The position numbers and the translations under genes are program-made. Positions 54,552 through 61,937 of a stretch of DNA of 64,000 nt are shown here, in pieces. Position 1 is the stretch's first letter. Every line of letters starts with the position of its first letter. This DNA is from Clostridia bacterium (lineage in GTDB: Bacteria > Bacillota > Clostridia > Christensenellales > Aristaeellaceae), in assembly GCA_017936765.1 (NCBI GenBank), contig JAGBEX010000014.1, forward strand, positions 1-64,000, in the 5' to 3' direction. Below the pieces are notes generated by a model. It did no database searches. It saw only the letters and a program-made list of their open reading frames with translations, and was not told the DNA's origin.

Positions 54552-54601
54552 TGCAAAAAACCTCCAGTTTTTTGGAATTATGAATTAGGAATTGAGTTTG
54601 T

Positions 54602-54723
54602 GGCACACACTTTAAGCAGTTGCAGGAACCAACCAAGTCAGGATGTGTGCCTTGTAAGCAAAAGTCGCCGCTTTTTCGGGAGAGCGCGAGAGGGGCTTTT
54701 TCTCAGAAAAAGCCGCCTCTCGC
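54602..54723. repeat. Two inverted repeats in the eda-kdgK gap
   Basis: GGCACACA (54602-54609) pairs with TGTGTGCC (54644-54651). A second, very strong hairpin spans 54686-54723: GCGAGAGG plus GGCTTTTTC pair with GAAAAAGCC plus CCTCTCGC, a 17-bp stem with one bulged G. No clear T run follows on the minus strand, so a processing or palindromic repeat element is more likely than a terminator. Confidence 0.7.
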
Positions 54724-54742
54724 ACTTCGCGGGAAAACGTAC

Positions 54743-55699
54743 TTACTTCTGCACCAGATGGCAGGCGAAGCCGCCGATTTCGTCTTCGAGGTAGATGGCG
54801 ATGAGCTTGCCGTTCTTCACGACGGCGGAGTCTTCAATGAACTTGAAGCCGCGCTGCTCCAGGTGCCACTTGGCGCGCTTCACGCTGTTGGTGCCGATGG
54901 CGATGTGGCCGTTCTTGCCGCGGCCCATGTACTTGTTGACCTCGATGCCGGTGCCAACGAAGTTGGAGGAGTTGCCCTCCTTGATGGGCCAGTTCAGCAG
55001 GGCGGACAGCTTGCGGCACTCGGCCATGGAAGCCTCGGCGTCGGGGGTGTTGATGCCCACGTGGCGCAGCTCGAAGCCCAGCATGGCGTTCACGGCGGAG
55101 CGGGTCAGCTCGGTGATGCGGTTCCAGTCCTTGGCGGCAACGGCGTCGGCGGGAACCATCCAGGAGCCGCCGCAGCACAGGATCTTGTCGAAGGCCAGGT
55201 AGTCCAGCATGTTCTTCTCGTTGATGCCGCCGGTGGGCATGAACTTCACAGCGCCGTAGGGAGCAGCCATGGCCTTGATCAGCTTCAGACCGCCCAGAGG
55301 CTCGGCGGGGAAGAACTTCACGGCCTTCAGGCCCAGGGACAGAGCCACCTCGATATCAGAGGGGTTGCCGGTGCCGGGGCAGATCGGGATGTTCTTGGAG
55401 GTGCAGTACTTCACCACCTCGGGGTTCAGACCGGGGGACACGATAGCGGCAGCACCGGCATTCACGGCGCGATCCACCTGCTCGGTGGTCAGCACGGTGC
55501 CAGCGCACAGCAGCACATTGGGCAGCGCCTCGTGCACGCGGCGGATGGATTCCTCGGCAGCGGCGGTACGGAAGGTGATCTCAGCCACGGGGAGACCGCC
55601 ATCGGCCAGAGCCTTGCACAGCGGCACAGCATCTTCAGCATCGTTGATGGCAATGACGGGAACCAGACCGGCCAGGGAAAGTTTCTCCAAGAATTCCAT
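54743..55699 (-). CDS. KDPG/KHG aldolase fused to a VOC (glyoxalase-like) domain
   Basis: 318 residues. The first ~205 are a KDPG aldolase: VAEITFRT with the base Glu, KAVKFFPAEP with the Schiff-base Lys and KFMPTGGIN. It cleaves KDPG to pyruvate and glyceraldehyde-3-phosphate. The last ~105 residues (HVGINTPDAEASM ... GHIAIGTNSVKRAKWHLEQR) have the pattern of a VOC metal-enzyme fold, absent from the ~210-residue standard enzyme. AAAGGA precedes the ATG. In operon with iclR and kdgK. The role of the VOC part is unknown. Confidence 0.9.
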   Translation of the reverse strand: MEFLEKLSLAGLVPVIAINDAEDAVPLCKALADGGLPVAEITFRTAAAEESIRRVHEALPNVLLCAGTVLTTEQVDRAVNAGAAAIVSPGLNPEVVKYCTSKNIPICPGTGNPSDIEVALSLGLKAVKFFPAEPLGGLKLIKAMAAPYGAVKFMPTGGINEKNMLDYLAFDKILCCGGSWMVPADAVAAKDWNRITELTRSAVNAMLGFELRHVGINTPDAEASMAECRKLSALLNWPIKEGNSSNFVGTGIEVNKYMGRGKNGHIAIGTNSVKRAKWHLEQRGFKFIEDSAVVKNGKLIAIYLEDEIGGFACHLVQK

Positions 55700-55743
55700 G
55701 ATCTCTCGTCCTTTCTTCTATGTCGATTTCAATGGAAACAGGG

Positions 55744-56502
55744 TCACAGGGCGCGCAGCACGCGCTCGATGCGGCGCTTGGCCCGGCGCAGCAGCGCACC
55801 GCAGTTCTCCAGGCGTTCCTCCGTCATGCGGAAGGAGGGCGCGGAGATGCTCAGCGCATAGGCAGGGCGTCCGTCGCGGCCAAGGATGGCCACGCCCACG
55901 CAGCTCACGTTCTCGGCATTCTCCTGATCCTCCATGGCCCAGCCCCGCTGCCGGATGGCGCTCAGCTGAGTGAGCAGGGCATCCACATCGGGAATGGTGC
56001 GGTCCGTGAGGGGCGGAAGCGTGCCTTCGGGGTAGAGGGCGCGGACTTCATCGTCGGTCATTTCGGCCAGGAAGGCCTTGCCCATGGCGGTGGCGTACAG
56101 GGGCATACGGATGCCCACGTGGCTGGCCATGCGGATGGACTGGGTGCTTTCGATCTTGTCGATATAAAGCACTTCCTTGCCGGAAAGAACGCCGCAATGC
56201 ATGGTTTCGTTGCAGTCGGCAAAGGCCTGCTGCATATATTGACGAAGCACCTGGGTCACGTCGGTGGTCTGCACAACGGCGGCGCCTACCTCGAAGGTCT
56301 TCAGGGTAAGCTGATAGCGGCTGGCAGGGGTGAGACGGACATAGCGCAGGGTCAAAAGCGTTTGCATCAGGTTATGGGCGCTGGACTTGGGCAGGGAAAG
56401 CTCCTTGGCGATCTCGTGCAGTTCAAGCCCATCAGGATGCTCCGAGAGCAGCTCAAGAATGGTCAGACCACGCTGAAGCGTTCTGTTGGCTGCCTCTGTC
56501 AT
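55744..56502 (-). CDS. IclR-family regulator, KdgR-like
   Basis: 252 residues. N-terminal winged helix (LTILELLSEHPDGLELHEIAKEL, then LPKSSAHNLMQTL) and C-terminal effector domain (ATAMGKAFLAEM, GWAMEDQENAENVSCVGVAI). It probably represses its own operon with eda and kdgK and responds to KDG or a similar sugar acid. The start is the ATG at 56502 with GGAGGG at 5 bases; the longer upstream frame crosses the promoter. First gene of the operon. Confidence 0.93.
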   Translation of the reverse strand: MTEAANRTLQRGLTILELLSEHPDGLELHEIAKELSLPKSSAHNLMQTLLTLRYVRLTPASRYQLTLKTFEVGAAVVQTTDVTQVLRQYMQQAFADCNETMHCGVLSGKEVLYIDKIESTQSIRMASHVGIRMPLYATAMGKAFLAEMTDDEVRALYPEGTLPPLTDRTIPDVDALLTQLSAIRQRGWAMEDQENAENVSCVGVAILGRDGRPAYALSISAPSFRMTEERLENCGALLRRAKRRIERVLRAL

Positions 56503-56513
56503 AACATCCCTCC

Positions 56514-56529
56514 GTTCATAATGATGAAC
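56514..56529. promoter_or_regulatory. Candidate IclR operator
   Basis: GTTCATAATGATGAAC is a perfect inverted repeat (GTTCAT/ATGAAC, 4-base gap), with a further half-site GTTCA nearby (56533-56537). It lies just downstream of the iclR promoter, where a bound repressor would block transcription. Confidence 0.6.
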
Positions 56530-56548
56530 GCCGTTCAAAACCATAAAT

Positions 56549-56577
56549 ATCATATCATAGAAGCAGGGAAGCGTCAA
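56549..56577 (-). promoter_or_regulatory. Promoter of iclR-eda-kdgK
   Basis: On the minus strand TTGACG (56572-56577), 17-bp spacer, TATGAT (56549-56554). Confidence 0.8.
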
Positions 56578-56665
56578 GGGGAAAATCGTAATTTTCTTCC
56601 CAAAGACGACAAGAAAGACAAAATGCGTCCCTCTGCGCTTGACCAGGAAAGCGGGAGGATGTACA

Positions 56666-57367
56666 ATGAAAGAAACTTTCACCCCAAAGGATGACATGAC
56701 GATGGATCTGTTTGACCTGATCGGGCCGGTGATGATCGGCCCCAGCAGCTCCCACACGGCAGGTGCGGCACGCATCGGCCTTACGGCGAGGCTGCTGTTG
56801 AACGAGGACGTATGCAAGGCAGAGGTGGGCTTCCACGGCTCCTTTGCCAAAACCTATCGCGGCCACGGCACCGACCGCGCCATTGTGGGCGGTTTGATGG
56901 GCATGGCGGTGGATGATCCCCGCCTGCGCGATTCCCTGACCCTGGCCCGGGAAAGCGGCATGGACGTGTGCTTCGACGTGGTGAACATCCGCGGTGCGCA
57001 TCCCAACACCGTGCGACTGACGCTGACGGGGGTCTCCGGCAAGGAGCTGACCATGGAGGCTGCCTCGGTGGGTGGGGGGAACATTGAGATCCACAAGCTG
57101 AACGGCCTGAACGTGGACTTTACCGGCAAGGAGCATACGCTGATCATCCACCAGACGGACGCACCGGGCGTGATCGCTGCGGTGACCGGGGCGCTGGCGG
57201 GCCAGAGCATCAACATTGCCAATATGCAGGTATACCGCCGCAAGGCCGGCGCTGATGCCATGATGGTGCTGGAGCTGGACGGCGCGCCGGAGGACTATGT
57301 GCTGGAAAGCCTGAAGCACATGAAGGCGATACGGAACGTTACCTTCCTGAAAAGGAGGCCTTGCTGA
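56666..57367 (+). CDS. sdaAB: L-serine dehydratase, beta subunit
   Basis: 233 residues. DLIGPVMIGPSSSHTAGAARIG opens the domain, and an ACT domain (~155-225, HQTDAPGVIAAVTGALAG) ends it. With the alpha subunit it forms the [4Fe-4S] enzyme that deaminates serine to pyruvate and ammonia. GGAGG precedes the ATG at 56666. The stop overlaps the alpha start by one base. Divergent from the iclR operon across 163 bases. Confidence 0.95.
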   Translation: MKETFTPKDDMTMDLFDLIGPVMIGPSSSHTAGAARIGLTARLLLNEDVCKAEVGFHGSFAKTYRGHGTDRAIVGGLMGMAVDDPRLRDSLTLARESGMDVCFDVVNIRGAHPNTVRLTLTGVSGKELTMEAASVGGGNIEIHKLNGLNVDFTGKEHTLIIHQTDAPGVIAAVTGALAGQSINIANMQVYRRKAGADAMMVLELDGAPEDYVLESLKHMKAIRNVTFLKRRPC

Positions 57368-58230
57368 TGGATTTTACCTTGAGCGAATGGGTCAATCTGG
57401 CTGGCGAGGGCAGCCTGGCCGATGCTGCGGTGAAGCAGCAGGCCGAGGAGACCGGCATGACCGTGGAAGCCGTGCGCGCCACCATGCACAGCCACCTGTG
57501 CTGTATGCAGGAGGCGGTGCAAAGCGGCCTGGATGAGAAGCTGCGCTCCGTGTCCGGCCTCAGCGGCGGACAGGCGGCGCTGTTCCTGAAGCGGATGCAG
57601 GAGGGCAAGCTGCTGGGTGGCCGCCTGCTGGGCAAGGCGGAGGTCTACGCCATGGCCACGGCAGAGTGCAATGCCTGCATGGGGAAGATCGTGGCGGCAC
57701 CCACGGCGGGCGCCTGCGGCATTCTGCCGGGGACGATCCTGGCCATGATGGAAGAGAGCGACGTGAGCGAAGAGCAGGCCGTGGACGCCCTGTTTGTGGC
57801 GGCGGCGGTGGGGCAGTCCATTGCCACCCAGGCCAGTATTTCCGGTGCGGAGGGCGGCTGCCAGGCGGAGTGCGGCTCGGCGGCTGCCATGGCTGCGGCG
57901 GCGCTGGCTTATCTGGAAGGCGGCACTCCCCAGCAATGCGCGGATGCGGCTGCCTTTGCCATCATGAACCTGCTGGGCCTGGTATGCGATCCGGTGGGCG
58001 GCCTGGTGGAAGTACCCTGCGTGTACCGCAATGTGGGTTCCTGCGGCGTGGCCTTCACGGCGGCGGACATGGTGCTTTCCGGCATCCGCTGCCCCATTGC
58101 CCCGGACGAGGTGATTCTTGCCATGAAGGAAGTGGGCGACGCGCTGCCTGCCTCCCTGCGGGAGACTGGCGATGGCGGCTGCGCTGCCTGTGCCAGCGTG
58201 CGGGCGCGGCTGAAGGCAAATACGTTATGA
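57367..58230 (+). CDS. sdaAA: L-serine dehydratase, alpha subunit
   Basis: 287 residues. The core APTAGACGILPGTILAM and the cysteines thought to bind the iron-sulfur cluster (GGCQAECGSAAAMAAAA, LVCDPVGGLVEVPC, DGGCAACASV) are intact. The ATG at 57367 follows AAAGGAGG; a TTG at 57361 is in frame but lies inside the previous gene. Works with sdaAB. Confidence 0.96.
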   Translation: MDFTLSEWVNLAGEGSLADAAVKQQAEETGMTVEAVRATMHSHLCCMQEAVQSGLDEKLRSVSGLSGGQAALFLKRMQEGKLLGGRLLGKAEVYAMATAECNACMGKIVAAPTAGACGILPGTILAMMEESDVSEEQAVDALFVAAAVGQSIATQASISGAEGGCQAECGSAAAMAAAALAYLEGGTPQQCADAAAFAIMNLLGLVCDPVGGLVEVPCVYRNVGSCGVAFTAADMVLSGIRCPIAPDEVILAMKEVGDALPASLRETGDGGCAACASVRARLKANTL

Positions 58231-58235
58231 TATCT

Positions 58236-58266
58236 GAGCTGATCCCTGAGGGGTCAGCTTTTTTTA
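58236..58266 (+). terminator. Terminator after sdaAA
   Basis: AGCTGATCCC pairs with GGGGTCAGCT (one G-T pair) and is followed by seven T. Confidence 0.9.
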
Positions 58267-58337
58267 TACACGAAGAAAACAACCATTGTATCCAGCAGTA
58301 TGGTATCATTATTGGCGGTATCCTACTAATATATTGG

Positions 58338-58357
58338 GCGCACGGCTTATGGTGCGC
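58338..58357 (+). promoter_or_regulatory. Hairpin touching the aroA ribosome site
   Basis: GCGCAC pairs with GTGCGC, ending one base before the only Shine-Dalgarno-like ATGGAG of aroA. It could modulate translation initiation. No riboswitch class fits. Confidence 0.4.
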
Positions 58358-58365
58358 ATGGAGTT

Positions 58366-59640
58366 ATGATGGATAAATGTTTGATGCCCGCTAAGCTTGC
58401 GGGAGTAATGGCGGCCCCGGCCAGCAAATCGGAGGCCCACCGCAGGATGATCTGCGCCGGGCTGACCATGGAGGAGACCCGGCTGGACGGCTTTATGGCC
58501 TCGGCTGATATGGCGGCCACCAGCCGCTGCCTGAAGGGCCTGGGCGCGGAGGTCCGCCAGGAGGGCGACGCGCTGATCATCCGCGGCGGTACGCCCCGGA
58601 AAGCCAAGCTGCCTGTGCTGGACTGCGGGGAGAGTGGCTCCACGCTGCGCTTCTTCGTTCCCATTGCCCTGTGCCTGGCAGGGGGTGCCACCTTCCGGAT
58701 GCACGGCCTGCTGGGTCAGCGGCCCATGGAGGTATACCGGGATCTGTTTGTTCCCCGGGGCGTGACCTGGCGCATGGGTGTGGGCGCGGACTGCGCGGCA
58801 GAACTGACGGTTTCCGGCGCGATGGAAGCCGGGCAGTATGTGCTGCCGGGCAATGTGTCCAGCCAGTTCGTGTCCGGACTGCTGTTTGCCCTGCCCCTGC
58901 TGGAGGGCGACTCCACGCTGACGGTGCTGCCCCCGGTGGAATCGGTGGGGTACATCAACATGACGCTGGAAGCCCTGCGGGACAGCGGCATTGCCATGAA
59001 GGAGAACGGCCCCTTCAGCTGGACGATCCCCGGCAAGCAGACCTACAAGGCCCAGAGCGGGCGGCTCAGCGGGGACTATTCCCAGGCGGCGGTGATGCTC
59101 TGCGCCGGGGCGCTGGGGCATGAGGTGAGCGTGAGCGGGCTTTCGGCCAACACCACCCAGGGCGACAAAGCAGTGCTGAAGCACCTGGCGGCTCTGGGCG
59201 CGAAGATCGAAGAAAACGAAGACGGCATTGCGGCCAAGGTCGGCAAGCTCCGGGGCGCGGTGCTGGATATGCACGACTGCCCGGACATTGCACCCATCCT
59301 GGCGCTGGTGTGCCAGCTGGCAGAGGGAGAGAGCCGCCTGACGGGCTGCGGTCGCCTGAAGCTGAAGGAATGCGACAGGCTGGCGGCTACCGTGGACATC
59401 CTGAACCAGCTGGGCGGTAACGCTCAGGTGCAGGGCGAGGATATGGTGATCCACGGCGTGGAGAAGCTCAAGGGCGGCGTGACCATCGACGGCTGCAACG
59501 ATCACCGCATGGTGATGCTGGCGGCCATGGCGGCCACGGTGTGCAAGGAGGGCGTGACGGTGAAGGGCGTGGAAGCCCTGAACAAGTCCTGGCCGGAATT
59601 CCTGAATGTGTATGAATCCCTGGGAGGCATGGTGAAATGA
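58366..59640 (+). CDS. aroA: 5-Enolpyruvylshikimate-3-phosphate synthase
   Basis: 424 residues. APASKSEAHRRMICAGL holds the substrate-binding Lys and Arg, GESGSTLRFFVPIALCL, GVNSxxF-like SQFVSGLLFALPLL and the C-terminal DHRMVMLAAMAA are all typical. Sixth step of the shikimate pathway. Two ATG codons in a row (58366, 58369) follow a weak GGAG. The end overlaps aroC by ATGA. First of aroA-aroC-pheA. Confidence 0.96.
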   Translation: MMDKCLMPAKLAGVMAAPASKSEAHRRMICAGLTMEETRLDGFMASADMAATSRCLKGLGAEVRQEGDALIIRGGTPRKAKLPVLDCGESGSTLRFFVPIALCLAGGATFRMHGLLGQRPMEVYRDLFVPRGVTWRMGVGADCAAELTVSGAMEAGQYVLPGNVSSQFVSGLLFALPLLEGDSTLTVLPPVESVGYINMTLEALRDSGIAMKENGPFSWTIPGKQTYKAQSGRLSGDYSQAAVMLCAGALGHEVSVSGLSANTTQGDKAVLKHLAALGAKIEENEDGIAAKVGKLRGAVLDMHDCPDIAPILALVCQLAEGESRLTGCGRLKLKECDRLAATVDILNQLGGNAQVQGEDMVIHGVEKLKGGVTIDGCNDHRMVMLAAMAATVCKEGVTVKGVEALNKSWPEFLNVYESLGGMVK

Positions 59641-60725
59641 GCAGCTTCTTCGGTCAGCACCTGCATCTGTCCCTGTTCGGGCAGAGCCATGGCGAGGCCA
59701 TTGGCATCACCATGGATGGCTTTCCTGCGGGCATGACCATCGACATGGAGCGCGTGGCGGCTGAAATGAAGCGCCGCGCCCCCGGCCAGAGCAGTCTCAC
59801 TACCCCCCGCAAGGAGGCGGACGCGCCGGAGATCCTGTCCGGCGTGCTGAATGGCCGCACCACGGGGCAGCCCATCTGCGCCATCATCCGCAACACCAAC
59901 ACCCGATCCAAGGATTATGGGGACGGGGTGGATCTGCTGCGGCCCGGCCATGCGGATTATACCGGCCATGTGCGCTACTATGGCTTTGAGGACTGGCGCG
60001 GGGGCGGGCATTTCAGCGGTCGCCTCACAGCGCCCATCGTGTTTGCCGGTGCGCTGTGCAGCCAATGGCTGGAGCAGCAGGGTGTAAGCATTGTGAGCCA
60101 CATCCAGCGCCTGGGCAACGTGGTGGACGACAGCCTGATGGACGCTGGCCAGGTGGATGCTGCCGCGCTGAAGGCCATGCACCTGCCCGTGCTGCGCGCT
60201 GGTCTGGATGCCGACATGGAGGCAGAGGCCACCCGTGCGCTGCAGGCGCAGGACTCCATTGGCGGCGTGATTGAGTGCGGTGTGTACGGCCTGCCTGCCG
60301 GGCTGGGGGCGCCCTTCTTCGACAGCGTGGAGAGCGTGCTGAGCCATTTGCTGTTCTCGGTGCCTGCGGTGAAGGGCGTCGAATTTGGCGAGGGCTTCGG
60401 CTTTGCCAGCCTGCTGGGCAGCCAGGCCAACGATCCCTTCCGCATGGTGGAGGGGAACATCGTGACCACCAGCAACCATTCCGGCGGCGTGCAGGGCGGC
60501 ATTACCAACGGTATGCCGATGATCTTCCGCTGCGCGGTGCGGGCAACGCCCTCCATTGGGCAGACCCAGCAGACGGTCTCCCTGAAAACAGGGGAGAATG
60601 CTGATTTGAACATCCATGGCAGGCACGACCCCTGCATTCTGCCCCGGGCGGTGCCGGTGATCGAAGCCATGGCGGCCATTGGTATCATGGAATTGTGGAA
60701 GGAGCGTCAGGCGTGCGTCAGGTGA
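59637..60725 (+). CDS. aroC: Chorismate synthase
   Basis: 362 residues. N-terminal SLFGQSHGEAIG, RRAPGQSSLTTPRKE and the FMN-site segment EDWRGGGHFSGRLTAPIV are intact, as is RHDPCILPRAVPVIEAM near the end. Makes chorismate from EPSP with reduced FMN. Translationally coupled to aroA and overlapping pheA by 13 bases. Confidence 0.97.
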   Translation: MSSFFGQHLHLSLFGQSHGEAIGITMDGFPAGMTIDMERVAAEMKRRAPGQSSLTTPRKEADAPEILSGVLNGRTTGQPICAIIRNTNTRSKDYGDGVDLLRPGHADYTGHVRYYGFEDWRGGGHFSGRLTAPIVFAGALCSQWLEQQGVSIVSHIQRLGNVVDDSLMDAGQVDAAALKAMHLPVLRAGLDADMEAEATRALQAQDSIGGVIECGVYGLPAGLGAPFFDSVESVLSHLLFSVPAVKGVEFGEGFGFASLLGSQANDPFRMVEGNIVTTSNHSGGVQGGITNGMPMIFRCAVRATPSIGQTQQTVSLKTGENADLNIHGRHDPCILPRAVPVIEAMAAIGIMELWKERQACVR

Positions 60726-61540
60726 TCGCTTATCCCGGAACCCAGGGGAGCTTCTCGGCTGCTGCGGCGCAGGAGGCTTTCCCCCAGGGCGAATGCGTGG
60801 GCTATGCCACCTTCCCGGAGGCTGCTCAGGCGGCCATTGACGGCAAGGCGGACTATGCCCTGCTGCCGGTGGAGAACTCCTTTGCCGGGGCGGTGCTGCC
60901 CACCTATTCCATATTGGAAAAGCTGCCCCTGCACATCGTGGGGGAGACCATGAAGGCGGTGCGCCACCAGCTGCTGGGCGTGCCGGGAGCCACCATGGAG
61001 GACATCCGGCAGATCTCCTCCCACCCCCAGGCCATCGCGCAATGTGACGAGTTCCTTGCTACGCTGTCCAATGTGCAGATCATTCCCTCCGGCAACACGG
61101 CCATCAGCGCCAGGGAAGTGGCGCAGCGGGGCGATGCGGCCTTTGCGGCCATTGCCAGTGAGGAAGCGGCGCAGGCTTTCGGCCTGAGCATCCTGAAGCG
61201 GAACATCCAGACCTCCGACCTGAACACCACCCGGTTCTTCATCTTGTCCATGGATGAAACGCCCCTGGCGGAGCCGGGCAAAGCCACGGTTGTCTTCACC
61301 GTGAACAACGAGGTGGGCGCGCTGGTGCGGGTGCTGGCCTCCTTTGCGGAAAGCGGCCTGAACATGTCCCGCATCGAGAGCCGTCCGCTGCCGGACACCA
61401 CCTTTGCCTATTTCTTCTCCGCGGATTTTGAGGGGATGATGGATCACGCCCACCTGCACCGCGCCATGGAGGCGGCTAAGCCCTTTACCCGCGAGCTGCG
61501 TTTGCTGGGGGTTTATCCCAAGGCGAGAAAGCCGGAGTGA
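60713..61540 (+). CDS. pheA: Prephenate dehydratase
   Basis: 275 residues. The catalytic domain (YPGTQGSFSAAAAQEAF ... LLPVENSFAGAV ... NTTRFFIL with the TRF motif) is followed by an ACT domain for phenylalanine feedback (~190-270; AESGLNMSRIESRPLP). No chorismate mutase is fused. The GTG at 60713 follows GGAAGGAG at 8 bases and lies inside aroC. Confidence 0.94.
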   Translation: MRQVIAYPGTQGSFSAAAAQEAFPQGECVGYATFPEAAQAAIDGKADYALLPVENSFAGAVLPTYSILEKLPLHIVGETMKAVRHQLLGVPGATMEDIRQISSHPQAIAQCDEFLATLSNVQIIPSGNTAISAREVAQRGDAAFAAIASEEAAQAFGLSILKRNIQTSDLNTTRFFILSMDETPLAEPGKATVVFTVNNEVGALVRVLASFAESGLNMSRIESRPLPDTTFAYFFSADFEGMMDHAHLHRAMEAAKPFTRELRLLGVYPKARKPE

Positions 61541-61569
61541 AAAAATATAAAATAATTTCAAAAAACCTG

Positions 61570-61598
61570 TTGACAAAATGTTGGATCCGTGTTATTCT
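61570..61598 (+). promoter_or_regulatory. Promoter of the tRNA-Arg gene
   Basis: TTGACA (61570-61575), 17-bp spacer, TATTCT (61593-61598), about 40 bases before the tRNA. Confidence 0.8.
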
Positions 61599-61638
61599 AT
61601 TAAAGCTGTCAGGAACACAAGCGGTTCCCAAAGCACAT

Positions 61639-61712
61639 GGGCTCGTAGCTCAGCTGGATAGAGTGTTTGACTACGAATCAAAAGGTCGCAGGTTCGAGTC
61701 CTGCCGGGCTCG
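61639..61712 (+). tRNA. tRNA-Arg (anticodon ACG)
   Basis: 74 bases with a full cloverleaf. The acceptor stem GGGCTCG/CGGGCTC has two G-T pairs; the anticodon loop CTACGAA carries ACG at 61673-61675, stem TTTGA/TCAAA; the T arm is GCAGG-TTCGAGT-CCTGC. Discriminator G; CCA is not encoded. The A at position 34 implies modification to inosine for reading CGN codons. Confidence 0.97.
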
Positions 61713-61716
61713 CGTG

Positions 61717-61754
61717 AAAAACGCTGAAATCTTAAGGGTTTCAGCGTTTTTTCT
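61717..61754 (+). terminator. Terminator of tRNA-Arg
   Basis: AAAACGCTGAAA pairs with TTTCAGCGTTTT, followed by further T. Confidence 0.92.
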
Positions 61755-61803
61755 TATTATTTTTCACGCACAAAATGCAAAATAAGACATAAAATGCACA
61801 GAA

Positions 61804-61827
61804 TAATTCGGCAGTCAATTCGGCAGT
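61804..61827. repeat. Tandem AATTCGGCAGT repeat next to the tRNA
   Basis: AATTCGGCAGT occurs twice with two bases between (61804-61814 and 61817-61827), about 90 bases past the tRNA 3' end. Such tandem sites near tRNA genes can be integrase arm or core remnants. A hairpin (CCGCCCC/CGGGGTGG, ~61833-61851) follows. No integrase is present. Confidence 0.4.
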
Positions 61828-61910
61828 AAAAACCGCCCCATCCGGGGTGGCTGGTTTACTCTTGTTCAGCGGTTTCTTCCTTTTTCGTTTTCAATATAAT
61901 TGCATAAGGG

Positions 61911-61937
61911 AAAAGCCTGACTACGCAGTCAGGCTTT
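61911..61937 (-). terminator. Terminator of the MATE gene
   Basis: On the minus strand AAAGCCTGACT pairs with AGTCAGGCTTT followed by T and C. The stem includes the stop codon. Confidence 0.88.

Noticed and set aside
56639-56667. TTGACC-N17-TACAAT as a promoter of sdaAB
   Set aside because: The -10 box overlaps the ATG at 56666, so it could not make an mRNA that includes the start. It is probably a chance match.
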